DNA from: Algibacter amylolyticus
GTDB lineage: Bacteria > Bacteroidota > Bacteroidia > Flavobacteriales > Flavobacteriaceae
Direction: 5' to 3'
NCBI RefSeq assembly: GCF_014202225.1
Contig: NZ_JACHGE010000006.1
Span: forward strand, 124,001-188,000
Length of the DNA: 64,000 nt
Part shown: positions 18,169 to 29,100 of the stretch, piece after piece
Numbering within the stretch: position 1 is the first letter of the stretch
How the letters are laid out: every line of letters begins with the position of its first letter
Translations under genes and position numbers: made by a program
The notes under the pieces: model-generated
What the model saw: the letters and a program-made list of their open reading frames with translations, nothing else
What the model was told of the DNA's origin: nothing
Database searches by the model: none

Positions 18169-18229
18169 ACTCCATATAATATATAGGATAATATCATTTA
18201 ACTATAAAAGGTAAATCTGCTCATTAATT

Positions 18230-19240
18230 ATGGATACAAAACACACAACACTAGGAGAATTTATTATTGACAACCAAAAACATTTTAAATACTCGTCGGG
18301 AGAACTTTCTAGATTAATAAACTCCATTCGATTAGCTGCAAAAATTGTAAATCATGAAGTTAACAAAGCAGGTTTAGTAGATATTTTAGGAGCCGCTGGA
18401 GAAACCAATATACAAGGAGAAGACCAACAAAAACTTGATGTTTATGCAAACGAAGTGTTTAAATCGGCATTAATAAACAGAGAAATTGTATGCGGTATTG
18501 CAAGTGAAGAAGAAGAAGATTTTATTACCGTACAAGGTAAATATAATGCCCACGATAATAAATATGTTGTTTTGATTGATCCTTTAGATGGCTCTTCAAA
18601 TATTGATGTTAATGTTTCTGTAGGCACTATCTTTTCAATATACCGAAGAACTACACCCCTAGGAATGCCCGTAAAAAAAGAGGATTTTTTACAAAAAGGT
18701 AAGGAGCAAGTCGCCGCTGGTTATATTGTTTATGGCACTTCAACTATGCTCGTATATACAGCTGGTTATGGTGTAAATGGTTTTACCCTTAACCCAGCGA
18801 TTGGAAGCTTTTATTTATCGCATCCGGATATGAAATTTCCTGAAACCGGAAATATTTTCTCTATTAATGAAGGAAACTATGCCCAATTTTCTCAAGGTGT
18901 TAAAGATTACATTAAATATTGTCAAGCTGAAGAAGACGATAGGCCTTATACCTTTAGATATATAGGATCTATGGTATCAGATTTTCATAGAAACATGATA
19001 AAAGGCGGTATTTATATTTATCCTGCTAGTACCAAAGCACCAAAAGGGAAATTACGATTATTATATGAATGTAATCCCATAGCTTTTTTAACAGAACAAG
19101 CTGGTGGTAAAGCCACCGATGGATTTAATAGAATAATGGATATTCAACCTACCGAATTGCACGAAAGAGTCCCTATATTTTGTGGTAGTACTAAAATGGT
19201 TGAAAAAGCCGAATTGTTTATGAAGTTAAATAAAGAATAA
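18230..19240 (+). CDS. fbp: Class I fructose-1,6-bisphosphatase
   Basis: 336 residues, normal length for class I FBPase. Metal and substrate motifs seen: GEEDQQKLD-like segment (62-71), SEEEED (92-97), the signature DPLDGSSN (117-124), [14 protein letters not shown] and [11 protein letters not shown]. It removes the C1 phosphate of fructose-1,6-bisphosphate, the key step of gluconeogenesis. Cells living on rhamnose and uronic acids gain carbon as triose phosphate and pyruvate, so placing fbp here makes metabolic sense. It is transcribed away from rhaEW and has its own copy of the shared promoter. Function certain; regulation by the PUL regulator is inferred. Confidence 0.95.
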   Translation: MDTKHTTLGEFIIDNQKHFKYSSGELSRLINSIRLAAKIVNHEVNKAGLVDILGAAGETNIQGEDQQKLDVYANEVFKSALINREIVCGIASEEEEDFITVQGKYNAHDNKYVVLIDPLDGSSNIDVNVSVGTIFSIYRRTTPLGMPVKKEDFLQKGKEQVAAGYIVYGTSTMLVYTAGYGVNGFTLNPAIGSFYLSHPDMKFPETGNIFSINEGNYAQFSQGVKDYIKYCQAEEDDRPYTFRYIGSMVSDFHRNMIKGGIYIYPASTKAPKGKLRLLYECNPIAFLTEQAGGKATDGFNRIMDIQPTELHERVPIFCGSTKMVEKAELFMKLNKE

Positions 19241-19355
19241 AACCTTATAGAAATCCCTTTATTCAGTTACTTTTTTGTATTATTAAATTCTATTTGTAGA
19301 AACACTATTTAATTAAATTTTTACAATTTTTGCTATCTACCAAAAACGTACACTA

Positions 19356-20402
19356 ATGGATCTAATAAAATTCATAAAAATAGACGAAAACTCAAGGGTT
19401 CCAAAATACCAACAAATTATAGATTCTATAATTGATAACATCTCTTTAGGTAATTTAACAATGGACCAAAAGATTCCTTCTATAAATATGTTTAGTGAGG
19501 AGTTTTACCTTTCTAGAGATACGGTTGAGAAAGCATATAGTATTTTAAAGAAAAGAAACATTATTACCTCTATTCGTGGTAAAGGCTACTATATTTCTAG
19601 AACTAAATTAATATCGAAAGTCAACATACTATTTTTAATTAATAAATTAAGCTCTTATAAACTAAGAACCTACAATCATTTTATTGACGCCATTGGAGGC
19701 AATTCGCATACCGATTTACATATTTATCATTGCGATGAATCGTTGTTTTTAAACCTATTGGATAAAAATAAATCGGCTTACGATTATTTTGTAATTATGC
19801 CTCATTTTAAAACCGAAGATTTAAAACATATTAGCTTAACGGATAATGTTACTAAGGCTCTTAAAAAAATACCTGAAGATAAACTAGTAATTCTAGATAA
19901 TAAAAAACCTAACATAAATGGAAGTTCAGTAGAAATCTACCAAGATTTTGAAAATGATATATATTTTGCTTTAAAGGAAGCTTTACCTAAAATAAAAAAA
20001 TATAAAAAAATCATGCTAATCTATCCTGAAAAGGCAGTTTATCCTTACCCAAGGCGAATTTTACACGGTTTTAGAAAATTTTGCGTGGAACATAAACTTG
20101 ATTTTGAAATTCTAGAGAAGGTTTATGACGATATGATTTTGAAAAAAGGCGATTTATTTATAACTATTGAAGAAGCCGACTTAGTAAACCTGGTTAAGCA
20201 AGTGCGCGAAGACGAATTTAGATTAGGTAGTGATATTGGTATTATATCCTACAATGACACACCATTAAAGGAACTTTTGGGCATTACGGTAATATCTACA
20301 GATTTTAAAGTAATGGGAGAAACCGCCGCCACCATGATTTTAAATAAGCAGAAGGGAAAAGTAAAAGTACCTTTTAATTTTATTGATAGAGATTCTTTGT
20401 AA
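19356..20402 (+). CDS. GntR-family regulator with LacI-like sensor domain
   Basis: 348 residues. An N-terminal winged helix of the GntR type (about 1-80: VPKYQQIIDSIIDNI, FSEEFYLSRDTVEKAYSIL, RGKGYYI) is joined to a periplasmic-binding-protein-like domain (about 85-345) of the LacI/GalR sensor kind (VNILFLIN, IGIISYNDTPLKELLGITVIS). Proteins of this build control sugar catabolic genes in Bacteroidetes. It follows fbp by 115 bases and converges on the lyase gene. The most likely ligand is rhamnose or a rhamnose metabolite, and the most likely targets are the rha genes. It is the second possible reader of the repeat sites. No shared-type promoter precedes it. Confidence 0.85.
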   Translation: MDLIKFIKIDENSRVPKYQQIIDSIIDNISLGNLTMDQKIPSINMFSEEFYLSRDTVEKAYSILKKRNIITSIRGKGYYISRTKLISKVNILFLINKLSSYKLRTYNHFIDAIGGNSHTDLHIYHCDESLFLNLLDKNKSAYDYFVIMPHFKTEDLKHISLTDNVTKALKKIPEDKLVILDNKKPNINGSSVEIYQDFENDIYFALKEALPKIKKYKKIMLIYPEKAVYPYPRRILHGFRKFCVEHKLDFEILEKVYDDMILKKGDLFITIEEADLVNLVKQVREDEFRLGSDIGIISYNDTPLKELLGITVISTDFKVMGETAATMILNKQKGKVKVPFNFIDRDSL

Positions 20403-20444
20403 AACGCTTTTAAACCTTATTAATTAGAAATATAGCATCCTATT

Positions 20445-22928
20445 TTATTGGTTAAATTCTTTGTAAATGCATTTATTTTCCTTTGTATTTATTACCTCAT
20501 TTTTAAAAATCAACTTTTCACCTTCTCCAATGTAAATGTTTTGCAATACCTCTTTTTCATTTAATGTGATTACAGCAAAAGTGCCTTTAAAATAAATATT
20601 TAATTCTTTATCTTGAAAAATGGAACCTTTCGATTGCGTGATAACGTATTGTACTAATGTTTCAGTTGCAGTATTACTCAAAATTTTTAAACCTTTATAA
20701 ACACCTCCTTTCTCAATTTTTTCAACCGAAGAAATTGTTGGTGTTTCAGTTTGGTTATATGGCTCATAAACAACCACAAAAGGATTGTCCCAAGCAGCAC
20801 CTCTATTGCGAATTACCAATGTAGGCGTTGGTAAAGTATCGTAAGGCTTTGGGGCTTCAAAAGTATGCGGCGCTTTTACTTGTGTATATTCTCGGTTTTC
20901 AAATCCTGGAATGTGCATTTGCATATATATTGAACCTGGTTGCAATTGTTCAACATTGAAAATTGCCTTAACAGCCTCGTTATAAGGTTTTGATGTTTTT
21001 ACATCCTCAAAAAAGTGCCATCCAGGGTTTCTATATGTTCCTCTATCCCATTTAGCATTAGCATTTTGGTTGTATTTTTCTGGTGTACTTTTAAAAGCCA
21101 TATTTCTGTTTTCAAACGCCAAAGTATCCCCAATATTGTGATATAAATAATCATGAAACTGGTTCGGTAATTTAGATTTTGAACGAAAAACATCTACATA
21201 ATATCCTGTGGTTGGTGAAGTTCTAACTAATGCAAGCGTACGTTCTTGCGTAGCTTCTGCTTTTTTGCCACCATTATCTTCAAAAGTTGTTTGGCTAAAT
21301 GAATGGTATGGCGAAACGCACTTTGCTCCAACTTGAGGTTCCATGGAAACAACTTCAACGGTATTAATACCTAAATTACTCCAGCCACCTTCACCTTGCG
21401 AGCTGCCATTTACTATTACCGTGTTATGCGCTGCAAATATTCTTGAATAGTTTTCATGAATATCTTTAGCATATTTACCTCTACCATTATCGACACCCAA
21501 TACTTGACCTTCTCCATACAGCTCAATATTCATACCTTCTGCATGCCCATGTACCATGTGCGCCCCACCTACAAAACACATGAGTCCGTCTTCCGGCTTA
21601 TTTGTACTGCTTGGGTTTCTTTGCATTACTATACCTGCATGATACACACGATCTGTTATAGGTAACTGGAAGTCATTAGGGTTTCCTTCAATTTCAGAAT
21701 TGAGCAAAAAAACAGACTCCATATCACTTCTTTTGTAATTACCGTTTTCTAAAACACGATTTAAAATAGGCCCCATTTTATCTATAATTTCTATAGAACC
21801 ATCCATTTTAGCTAAAGCATAAGCATGATCGATAGCCTCGTAAGGTGCTTTACCTTTTCTGTGGCCATCTCCCCACCTTACCAATTCGTTATTAGGATAC
21901 ACAAAATAGTCTAATCTGGGTAAAGCATGTAAGATATTAGGATATTCTTGAGATAGTTTTAAAGATGGATTATACCTATTTACCACCAGCATAAGTTTTG
22001 TTAAAATGGCTGTAGAATGGTTTAGGTACTGCGATGTTTCTGGCCAAATATCGCCTTTTTCTTTATAGTTTTTAGCCATTACATTAAGCGCATCTTGGTT
22101 TTTGGTATTTTCAGTTAGAAAATAAGATAGTAATTTTTCTCGCTCCGTTTTATCGTCCATGGCAAGCGCGTTATACACCAAACTTGGTGCTTCTAACACA
22201 GAATGATTGGAACCTGTATGCCCATAGTTTATAGTGATATCTGCGTAAGTTCTAAACACATTTTGAGCTTCATTAAAAGGAAAGTCAACTTTATCACCCT
22301 TTATGATATCTAAAGATTTACCACCGTTTTGAATATATGGATATACAAAATCGTAAATTAAAGGTAGCTTATAGCCTATAACACGTACTTCTCTAAAACC
22401 ATCATAAGGAAATAACCAACCACCTCTACTATGCCAATTAGATAGTTCTGCCTTTTGCACAGATTTTATAAAACTATATAAAATACTACTGGCTACGTAG
22501 GCGTATTTTTCGTCTTGTGCAACATAGTAAATCATGCTACAATCTAAGGCTACTTGCAGATTTTTAATTAAAAGTTCGGCAGGTTTCCATTCTTCATCTG
22601 TAGCATTATCTAAATTTTTATGAACACCATTTTCTATATGGTCTGTTTTATAAAATGGTGGGAACTGATTCTTTTGAGCTTCATCGCAATTAAATGGTAA
22701 TTGTTTAACGTAACTTTCTGGATTTTTATAAAACAAATCGACTTCGCTATCTGTTTTTTTTAATAGCTTATTATAAATATCTTGAGCCCACGGCTGGGTT
22801 TTTATTTTTTGAAGTATTTGTGGGCGTTCACTTGATTTTACTAGAATAAAAGGACGTTTGGCGTCTTGAGCATATATTTTAACCCCTACTAATACGAAAA
22901 GAAATATTATACTGTATTTAATTTTCAT
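20445..22928 (-). CDS. Heparinase II/III-like polysaccharide lyase (PL40-like candidate)
   Basis: 827 residues with a signal peptide (cleavage after about residue 20, KIYA-QD). The N-terminal half is an alpha/alpha-toroid domain (about 25-420) with NHS (241-243), WPETSQY (295-301) and NELVRWGDG (347-355). The C-terminal beta-sandwich holds the heparinase II/III signature around GGAHMVHGHAEGMNIE (454-469), GEGQVLGVD (472-480) and AAHNTVIVNG (499-508). Uronic-acid lyases in several PL families share this fold; ulvan lyases of family PL40 are of this general type, and I suggest but cannot prove that family. Periplasmic, likely cutting oligosaccharides by beta-elimination. Last gene of the block starting at the GH2 gene. 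Confidence 0.75.
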   Translation of the reverse strand: MKIKYSIIFLFVLVGVKIYAQDAKRPFILVKSSERPQILQKIKTQPWAQDIYNKLLKKTDSEVDLFYKNPESYVKQLPFNCDEAQKNQFPPFYKTDHIENGVHKNLDNATDEEWKPAELLIKNLQVALDCSMIYYVAQDEKYAYVASSILYSFIKSVQKAELSNWHSRGGWLFPYDGFREVRVIGYKLPLIYDFVYPYIQNGGKSLDIIKGDKVDFPFNEAQNVFRTYADITINYGHTGSNHSVLEAPSLVYNALAMDDKTEREKLLSYFLTENTKNQDALNVMAKNYKEKGDIWPETSQYLNHSTAILTKLMLVVNRYNPSLKLSQEYPNILHALPRLDYFVYPNNELVRWGDGHRKGKAPYEAIDHAYALAKMDGSIEIIDKMGPILNRVLENGNYKRSDMESVFLLNSEIEGNPNDFQLPITDRVYHAGIVMQRNPSSTNKPEDGLMCFVGGAHMVHGHAEGMNIELYGEGQVLGVDNGRGKYAKDIHENYSRIFAAHNTVIVNGSSQGEGGWSNLGINTVEVVSMEPQVGAKCVSPYHSFSQTTFEDNGGKKAEATQERTLALVRTSPTTGYYVDVFRSKSKLPNQFHDYLYHNIGDTLAFENRNMAFKSTPEKYNQNANAKWDRGTYRNPGWHFFEDVKTSKPYNEAVKAIFNVEQLQPGSIYMQMHIPGFENREYTQVKAPHTFEAPKPYDTLPTPTLVIRNRGAAWDNPFVVVYEPYNQTETPTISSVEKIEKGGVYKGLKILSNTATETLVQYVITQSKGSIFQDKELNIYFKGTFAVITLNEKEVLQNIYIGEGEKLIFKNEVINTKENKCIYKEFNQ

Positions 22929-23263
22929 TTTTTATTTTTCAACCTTTTGTTATACTTTTTATTTAAAGCTAAATTTATCAATAATTGTTGTAGTTTTTTT
23001 AAACCGATCTACCCTTGTAATATTCACTTTTTTGTACCAAAACAACAGTAATCGTATACATTTTGGTCGTCTGTTAAATAAAATATCGAGCGTTTATATT
23101 TTGTTTAAACTATAACCCTACTGACCAAATCCATTTATTATTATTACTATTATTATTATTGATTACAGCCTAACAACTAAAAACACCAAAAATAATTCTA
23201 CTCCAAATAATTGTTTTTTTCTTGCGTGGAGCTTGTTTTGGCCTTTATTTATTTTTAATTAAA
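22929..23263. other. Intergenic region with TTA/ATT trinucleotide run
   Basis: About 335 bases between the lyase and a sulfatase, with a short low-complexity run of TTA/ATT units at about 23133-23164. The shared promoter repeat was looked for here and not found in convincing form. No gene seen. Confidence 0.5.
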
Positions 23264-24787
23264 TTATCTATCAGCACCAATAACTTTAACAGGCCTAATG
23301 TCTTCTCCATTTACGCGTTCCTTTTGTTCCACAAAATAGGGTTGAAAGGTGTAATTAGATTTTTCATCCCATTTAGAATTTAAAGTTGGCAATAGCTTTT
23401 GTAATAACTCAATTTTATGCTTAAATTTAGGATTATTAGCTTCGTTATACCACTCATTAGGGTCGCTACTATGGTCATAAAACTCTTCATTTCCATCTTC
23501 GTAACGAATGTATCTATATCCATCTGCTTTTATTGCATGGTTATTCATACCAAAGGTTGTTATGGCTCTAGCGGTTTCTAGTCCTTCATCATTTTGCATC
23601 ATGGCCACTAAACTATTCCCTTCATTTCTACTATAAGCTGGCAATCCACTTAATTCTAGTAGTGTTGGGTAAATAGATAACATCTCGACTGGAGCTTCAA
23701 TTTTCTTGCCTTTTGGTACATTAGGTCCCACAAACATTAAAGGTGCTTTGGTTGCAGTTTCCCATAAGGCATGTTTAGCAAAGGTGCCTTTTTCGCCTAA
23801 ACGGTAGCCATGGTCTGACCATAATACAATAATAGTGTTATCTGCATATTTACTATTCTCGAAAGCATCCAGCACCCGCCCTAATTCATAATCCACATAA
23901 CTCATACAGGCTAAATAGGCTTGTACTATCTTTTTCCATTCGCCACTCTCCTTTGCCCATTCTGTAGATGGCATCATAGGTAAATCATTTATTTGTAAGC
24001 CTACAGGTGGAATATCGTTTAAATCGTCTGCTAAATATGGTGGTGTTTCAATGCTTTCCAAAGGATGTAAATCGAACCATTTTTGCGGTACATAAAGCGG
24101 CACATGTACACGTAAAAACCCGAGTCCTAAAAAGAATGGCTTATCGTATTCTCTTTGTAACCGTTCTATAGTCCAATTTACAGATTGATGATCTGGCATT
24201 AAAGTATCATGTTCTGGAAATGCGCCCCAGTCTGTGCTGGTTCTGCCGTGCGTTCCTTTAATACCTTTTCCAAAACCATCCCAAACAAAACGCTTTTCAG
24301 GATAGGGACCAAAACCTTTAACACGACCTCCAGATTCAATAAATACACTATCTGGTGCATGAATATGGAACAGTTTTCCTACACCCATGGTATGATAGCC
24401 GTTATTCTCAAAATATTCTGGTAAAAATGTAATATCTTTAGTTGCTTGATTGCCTGGTCTTCGGATTTTATTATCTGGAGTCATGCCATAAATCCCAGTT
24501 GTAGAAGGACGCAATCCCGACAGGATAGATGCTCTAGATGGTCCACATAAAGGTGCTTGAACATGGGCGTTTGTAAACGTAACTCCCATGGCTGCTAACC
24601 TATCAAAATTAGGCGTTTTCGCATTGGAAAATCCATCAATAGGCGATATCCAATTGTTTAAATCGTCAACCGCAATGAATAAAACATTTGGCTTCGACAC
24701 TTCATCTTTAACGACTTTCTTTTTTTCATTATTACATGAAAAGATGAATGTTAAAACTAGTACTAATAACAAAAATGTTTTTTTCAT
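23264..24787 (-). CDS. S1-family sulfatase, iduronate-2-sulfatase-like lipoprotein
   Basis: 507 residues, lipoprotein signal with Cys18. Type I sulfatase: metal-binding VDDLN (40-44), formylglycine motif CGPSR with Cys81 (LCGPSRASILSG), GKLFH near 160 and LWSDHGYRLGEKG near 350. The overall pattern (DDLNNW, GFLRVHVPLYVP, DHGYRLGE) resembles the iduronate-2-sulfatase/choline-sulfatase side of family S1. It would remove sulfate esters from oligosaccharides in the periplasm after Cys-to-formylglycine conversion. Separated by 12 bp from the next sulfatase upstream, so cotranscribed. Confidence 0.9.
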   Translation of the reverse strand: MKKTFLLLVLVLTFIFSCNNEKKKVVKDEVSKPNVLFIAVDDLNNWISPIDGFSNAKTPNFDRLAAMGVTFTNAHVQAPLCGPSRASILSGLRPSTTGIYGMTPDNKIRRPGNQATKDITFLPEYFENNGYHTMGVGKLFHIHAPDSVFIESGGRVKGFGPYPEKRFVWDGFGKGIKGTHGRTSTDWGAFPEHDTLMPDHQSVNWTIERLQREYDKPFFLGLGFLRVHVPLYVPQKWFDLHPLESIETPPYLADDLNDIPPVGLQINDLPMMPSTEWAKESGEWKKIVQAYLACMSYVDYELGRVLDAFENSKYADNTIIVLWSDHGYRLGEKGTFAKHALWETATKAPLMFVGPNVPKGKKIEAPVEMLSIYPTLLELSGLPAYSRNEGNSLVAMMQNDEGLETARAITTFGMNNHAIKADGYRYIRYEDGNEEFYDHSSDPNEWYNEANNPKFKHKIELLQKLLPTLNSKWDEKSNYTFQPYFVEQKERVNGEDIRPVKVIGADR

Positions 24788-24799
24788 AATACGTACTTT

Positions 24800-26131
24800 T
24801 TATTCTGCTCTAAAACTGGCAATTTGTTGTTTCAATTTTTCAACTATTTCAGGATTGTCTTTTGCTATATTATTTTTTTCAAAAGGGTCTATATCAATAT
24901 TAAACAATTGAATATTTTCTTCAGTCTTTCTTATAGCATCTGGAACTATTAATTTATACGGCGGTGCAATAGCAATATTGTAAAACATGCTTGACTCTAT
25001 AGTATTAAAATCGTGCGCATATATTTCTCCGAAAATAACTTCACGATTGTTTAATTCCGTTTCATTTAAAACACTTATACCAGGTAAGTTTTTAGGTTTA
25101 TTAATATCTAATATATCTAAAACGGTTGGCACCATATCAATACTACTTACAACGGTTGTAGTATCCTTTTTAGGTTTTATTTGTCCTGCCCATTTATACA
25201 TAATTGGTGTGCGCATACCCAAATCGTAAGGAGAGCGTTTTGATATTTTATCGTAACTAGAATCGTTTAAGTTTTGTACCCATCCATTATCGCAGACATA
25301 AACAAATACTGTGTTATCAGTTACCCCTCTTTCTTCAATGGCATCAAAAAGTTCACCGCAAGTTTCATCAAACCATTCACACATGGCCCAATATTTAGCT
25401 ACATGTTCAGTCGGCGCTTTTGGAAGATACTTATCTAGTAAACGTTGTGGCGGATTGTGCGGTGCATGTGGTAAAAATGGTGCATACCACAAAAAGAATG
25501 GTTTCTTCTGTTTTACAGCAACATCTATATAACTGTTTAACGTATCCATGCCTTTTCGTCCAATTTCTAATCCGTAATCACCATGACGACCGCCTCGGTT
25601 TGGGTTGCCATGCGTCATCCCATAATCAAAACCACCATTTTTATGGTTTCCTATCCACCATTTTCCGGTTTGAAATGACAAATACCCCTTATCTTTTAGT
25701 AGATCTGGAAGTGTATTTAAGCTTTTAAAATTCTCAATTACTGGCTCATAATTTTTAGCCCGCCATTCCTTTTTGTTTTCTCTTGTGTTACCCGGAAGTA
25801 CTCTGTCATTCCCTAAAACACCATGATTTTTTGGATATACTCCTGTAATTATAGTTGCTAAAGAAGGCGAACATAAGGATGTTGGTACATAACCTCTAGT
25901 AAAGGTTAAACTCTCTGAAGCAAATTTATCTAATCGAGGAGTTTCAATTTGTTCATGCCCCATAAACCCATAGTCTGTCCATGCTTGATCGTCGGAAAGT
26001 ATGAATACAATGTTAGGTAATTTTTTACTTTCAGAGTCTTCATTCTTTGCCTTACTTTTTTCTTTGTTTCCACAAGAAAACACAAAACCAATGAGAAGCA
26101 AAAGGATACTAACTTTTTGTACTGTTTTCAT
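24800..26131 (-). CDS. S1-family sulfatase with atypical CSPSL active-site motif
   Basis: 443 residues, lipoprotein signal with Cys20. Sulfatase fold: LSDDQAW metal site (46-52), GKWWIGNH, and VCDNGWVQ where the second metal site is expected. The formylglycine motif reads LCSPSLATIITG (Cys87): the Cys, the Pro two residues on and the following TIITG are kept, but the Arg of CxPxR is Leu91. I checked the codons; Leu is TTA, so this is not a misread of Arg by one ambiguous base. The Arg normally helps both modification and the active site. The rest of the protein looks intact, so it may belong to an S1 subfamily with this variant rather than be dead. Substrate unknown. Confidence 0.88.
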   Translation of the reverse strand: MKTVQKVSILLLLIGFVFSCGNKEKSKAKNEDSESKKLPNIVFILSDDQAWTDYGFMGHEQIETPRLDKFASESLTFTRGYVPTSLCSPSLATIITGVYPKNHGVLGNDRVLPGNTRENKKEWRAKNYEPVIENFKSLNTLPDLLKDKGYLSFQTGKWWIGNHKNGGFDYGMTHGNPNRGGRHGDYGLEIGRKGMDTLNSYIDVAVKQKKPFFLWYAPFLPHAPHNPPQRLLDKYLPKAPTEHVAKYWAMCEWFDETCGELFDAIEERGVTDNTVFVYVCDNGWVQNLNDSSYDKISKRSPYDLGMRTPIMYKWAGQIKPKKDTTTVVSSIDMVPTVLDILDINKPKNLPGISVLNETELNNREVIFGEIYAHDFNTIESSMFYNIAIAPPYKLIVPDAIRKTEENIQLFNIDIDPFEKNNIAKDNPEIVEKLKQQIASFRAE

Positions 26132-26159
26132 TTTTGTCTAATTTATGTTAGTTTAATAT

Positions 26160-29100
26160 TTATTTTAATTCTTTTACAACAGATATATTTATTTGAACAG
26201 GCCCTAATAATCCTGAGCTTCGCAACTCATCATTTTTATTATAGTGCTTCCAAGACGAAAACGTGGTTCTCTTACTCGGTCGTTCTGTATCATTTAGCAA
26301 CCAATTTGGTAAGCTTTTTGTTTTTTCTCCTTTTCTTTCAAAATCTAACGATAAATTTTCGTCTCCAATTAATCGATTTGGCCACAGGTTGGTTACCCTA
26401 ACTTCTAGCGTATTTTGTCCTGCTTTTACAAAAGCATCAATATTAATTCTAAACGGTGCTTTCCACAATATACCTGCATTTTTACCATTTATAATTACTT
26501 CTGCTATTACACCAACACTTCCTAAATCTAACTCAAAAGAGGTGTCTTTTTTAAATATCTTTTTAGAAATATTAAAGTTTTTTTGATATGTTGCTGTTCC
26601 TGAATAATATTTAATAGCATTATTATCTGAATTAGACCACGACACCAAATTATTAAATACGGTTTTAATTGGTGTACTTAAATTTTCTTTAAATTCTATA
26701 TTCCAGTCACCTACTAACTCTATTGGTTTTGGAACCGATTTTACTTTAATCGTTTTATTCTTACCCAAAGAAGTTTGGTATGTTATTTCTCCTGGATAAG
26801 ATGTTACCCAATTTACTTTTCCATTAGTATTAACCAGTTTCGTTTTAGAAATATCTTTAGACAGGTTAAGCACTCTTCCTTCCGGAACAGAAACAACATG
26901 CTCTACCCCATCCGTAGAAAAAGTAAGACGCAATACTTTGTTTTTACCTTCGGTAACATGACCATCTATTAAAGATTTTTCTATCGGAATTTCTAAAACT
27001 CCAGAGGATACCATGCCTTTAATTTTCTCTGTAATATCAAATGTTTTATAATATTTAGGTACCTCTTTAGTTTCTGGCTTAAACTTTCCAAAAACTGCTT
27101 TTAAAATGGTTAAAGATCCTTTATCAGTAGCATCTATATTTACAAACTCTCTTTCTTCTACGTATATTCGCTTGATTTCTTCACCTATTTTATATTCCAT
27201 TCGGAATTCCTTTTTATACCCCATTGCAGGATCACAATCGCAAAAACCTCTTCCTGCCTGTAGTTTTAATTTATTATCCTCTACAGCTGCCTTTACCTTA
27301 TCGGTGATATCTACCAATCCGTCTTGTAAAAATGAACCATATTCTGCCTTAATAATTTTCAAATTAGATAAAGGTTCTAATTGAGGTTTTTTAAGTGTTT
27401 CAGAAATTTTTGTAATATGAGCAGATGCTGCAACTGGTTTTCTAAATATAACAAAAACAGATGCTTCCATACCTAATTGAATAGGCACGCTTGTTGTTCC
27501 GTCTTCATTATCTACCCAAACAGCAAGACTTTTAACCTCACCACTTTCTGAATTCCATAATTCTGGTTGCTTTCCTTTTACTCTAAATCGTCCTGTAATT
27601 TCTCTACTTTCTTTTTTAGCATTGGCAATAAAATAGATATCTGCATCTTCTGTTTTTCTGTGGATAAAACTGATGTCTGATGCGTCTCCTTCTTCAATTC
27701 TAAAATCAGAAGGTGTTTTACTTTTTGATAAAAATTCTTGAATTGTTATTTTTTTTACCAAACCAGAATTCCATAAGTTTTCTGCAAGTTTATCAATCTT
27801 ATCATCACTTTTTGGGTAATTTTCGAGACTTGGAGATTTATAAGGACGCTCACCAATTACCTTTGCACCTGCTTTTGTAAGTGCTGCTATTTTAGAAAGT
27901 GTTTCTGGTTTCATCCAACTAGAAGTTGGTAAAACTAAAACTTTGTATTTATTACCAACTGATGTATAAATATCTCCATTTTTAACCGTTAATCCTGCTA
28001 ATTTATTGGCTCCAATTAAATCATAATCAAAACCCATGGCTTTAATTTCTGGCATTAAAAAAGCTGTGTTAGGAGATGATTCTCCTGTAAAAACCAAAAC
28101 ATCTGCTACATTTTGACCTTGTTGAAGTAAAAATTGAGACCTAGCAATATAATCCATAAAGCCTTTTCCTTGACTCCACCATGTATTTAATCGGTTAAAA
28201 TCTGTACCATGATAACTTAATGCTAAACCAGGAGCTACATCCCAAGGTTGGTGTACATACGTATGAAAAATAAAACGCGTAATACCTTGTGCCCAAGCTT
28301 GGTCTCCTATAGATTTTAAAACAGCAGGATGCTCGTCCCAACCACCAATTCCTGTAAAAGACTCGGCACCAACAATAGAACTTCCGTTTAAATGTGCTAT
28401 CGAAGAAACGAATTTAGGAGAATCGAAAAACGGGTATCCACCACTCCAGAACTCACACATTACTATATCTCCAGTTGCACCAACTTGCATATTGTCAAAT
28501 GGCCCCCAATAGGGTTCTACAGAAAATTTCATGCCATTTTCACGGCATAATTCTCCAAAATGAGCATAATAATTTTTTGCCATTAAATCTCCTATCGTTC
28601 TTCTAAAATCCCATAAAAAACGTTCTGATACTTCACCACTTTCTACGTAATAACCTGCTAAGGTTGGTAAATAGCTTGTTAAATTATAACCTCTTAATTT
28701 TTTAAATTCAGTATCAAATCCGGCAGTCCAATTGGTAGTTCCTACTTCATAACTATCTATCAAACAATTATTAACAGTTGTTCCTATTAAATCTCCCAAT
28801 TTATTAATAATAGGTTGTATACCGCCTTCCCAATAGACATCAACTGCTTTTTTACTCATTTTATCAACTTCTAAACCACGGCCTCCTTCTGGTGCTGGGT
28901 GGTTACTTTTACCTGTTGGCGTGTGTCCTAATCTTAAAATAATCCATTCTCCTTTTGGGACGTTCCATTCAATAAATCCGTTTTTTGTAATTTTTGAAGT
29001 TAAATCAATAATGTCATTTTTATTAATTACGGCAGAAGCAGTAATCGCTTTTGTATCTGGTAACAAATGATTTCGAATACGATCTGTTAAATTTTTATAA

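Noticed and set aside
18166-18190. A sigma70-like TTGACT/GATAAT promoter before fbp.
   Set aside because: Bacteroidetes use a different promoter consensus, and a perfect TAnnTTTG at 18161 with the shared spacing explains the site better.
20424-20440. A further copy of the TATCCTG repeat (GCATCCTATTTT).
   Set aside because: It lies between the ends of two converging genes, so it cannot drive either, and lacks the second box.
23133-23164. TTA/ATT run as a possible microsatellite or phase-variable switch.
   Set aside because: It is short, imperfect, and lies between two genes without a promoter-like element; ordinary AT-rich DNA explains it.
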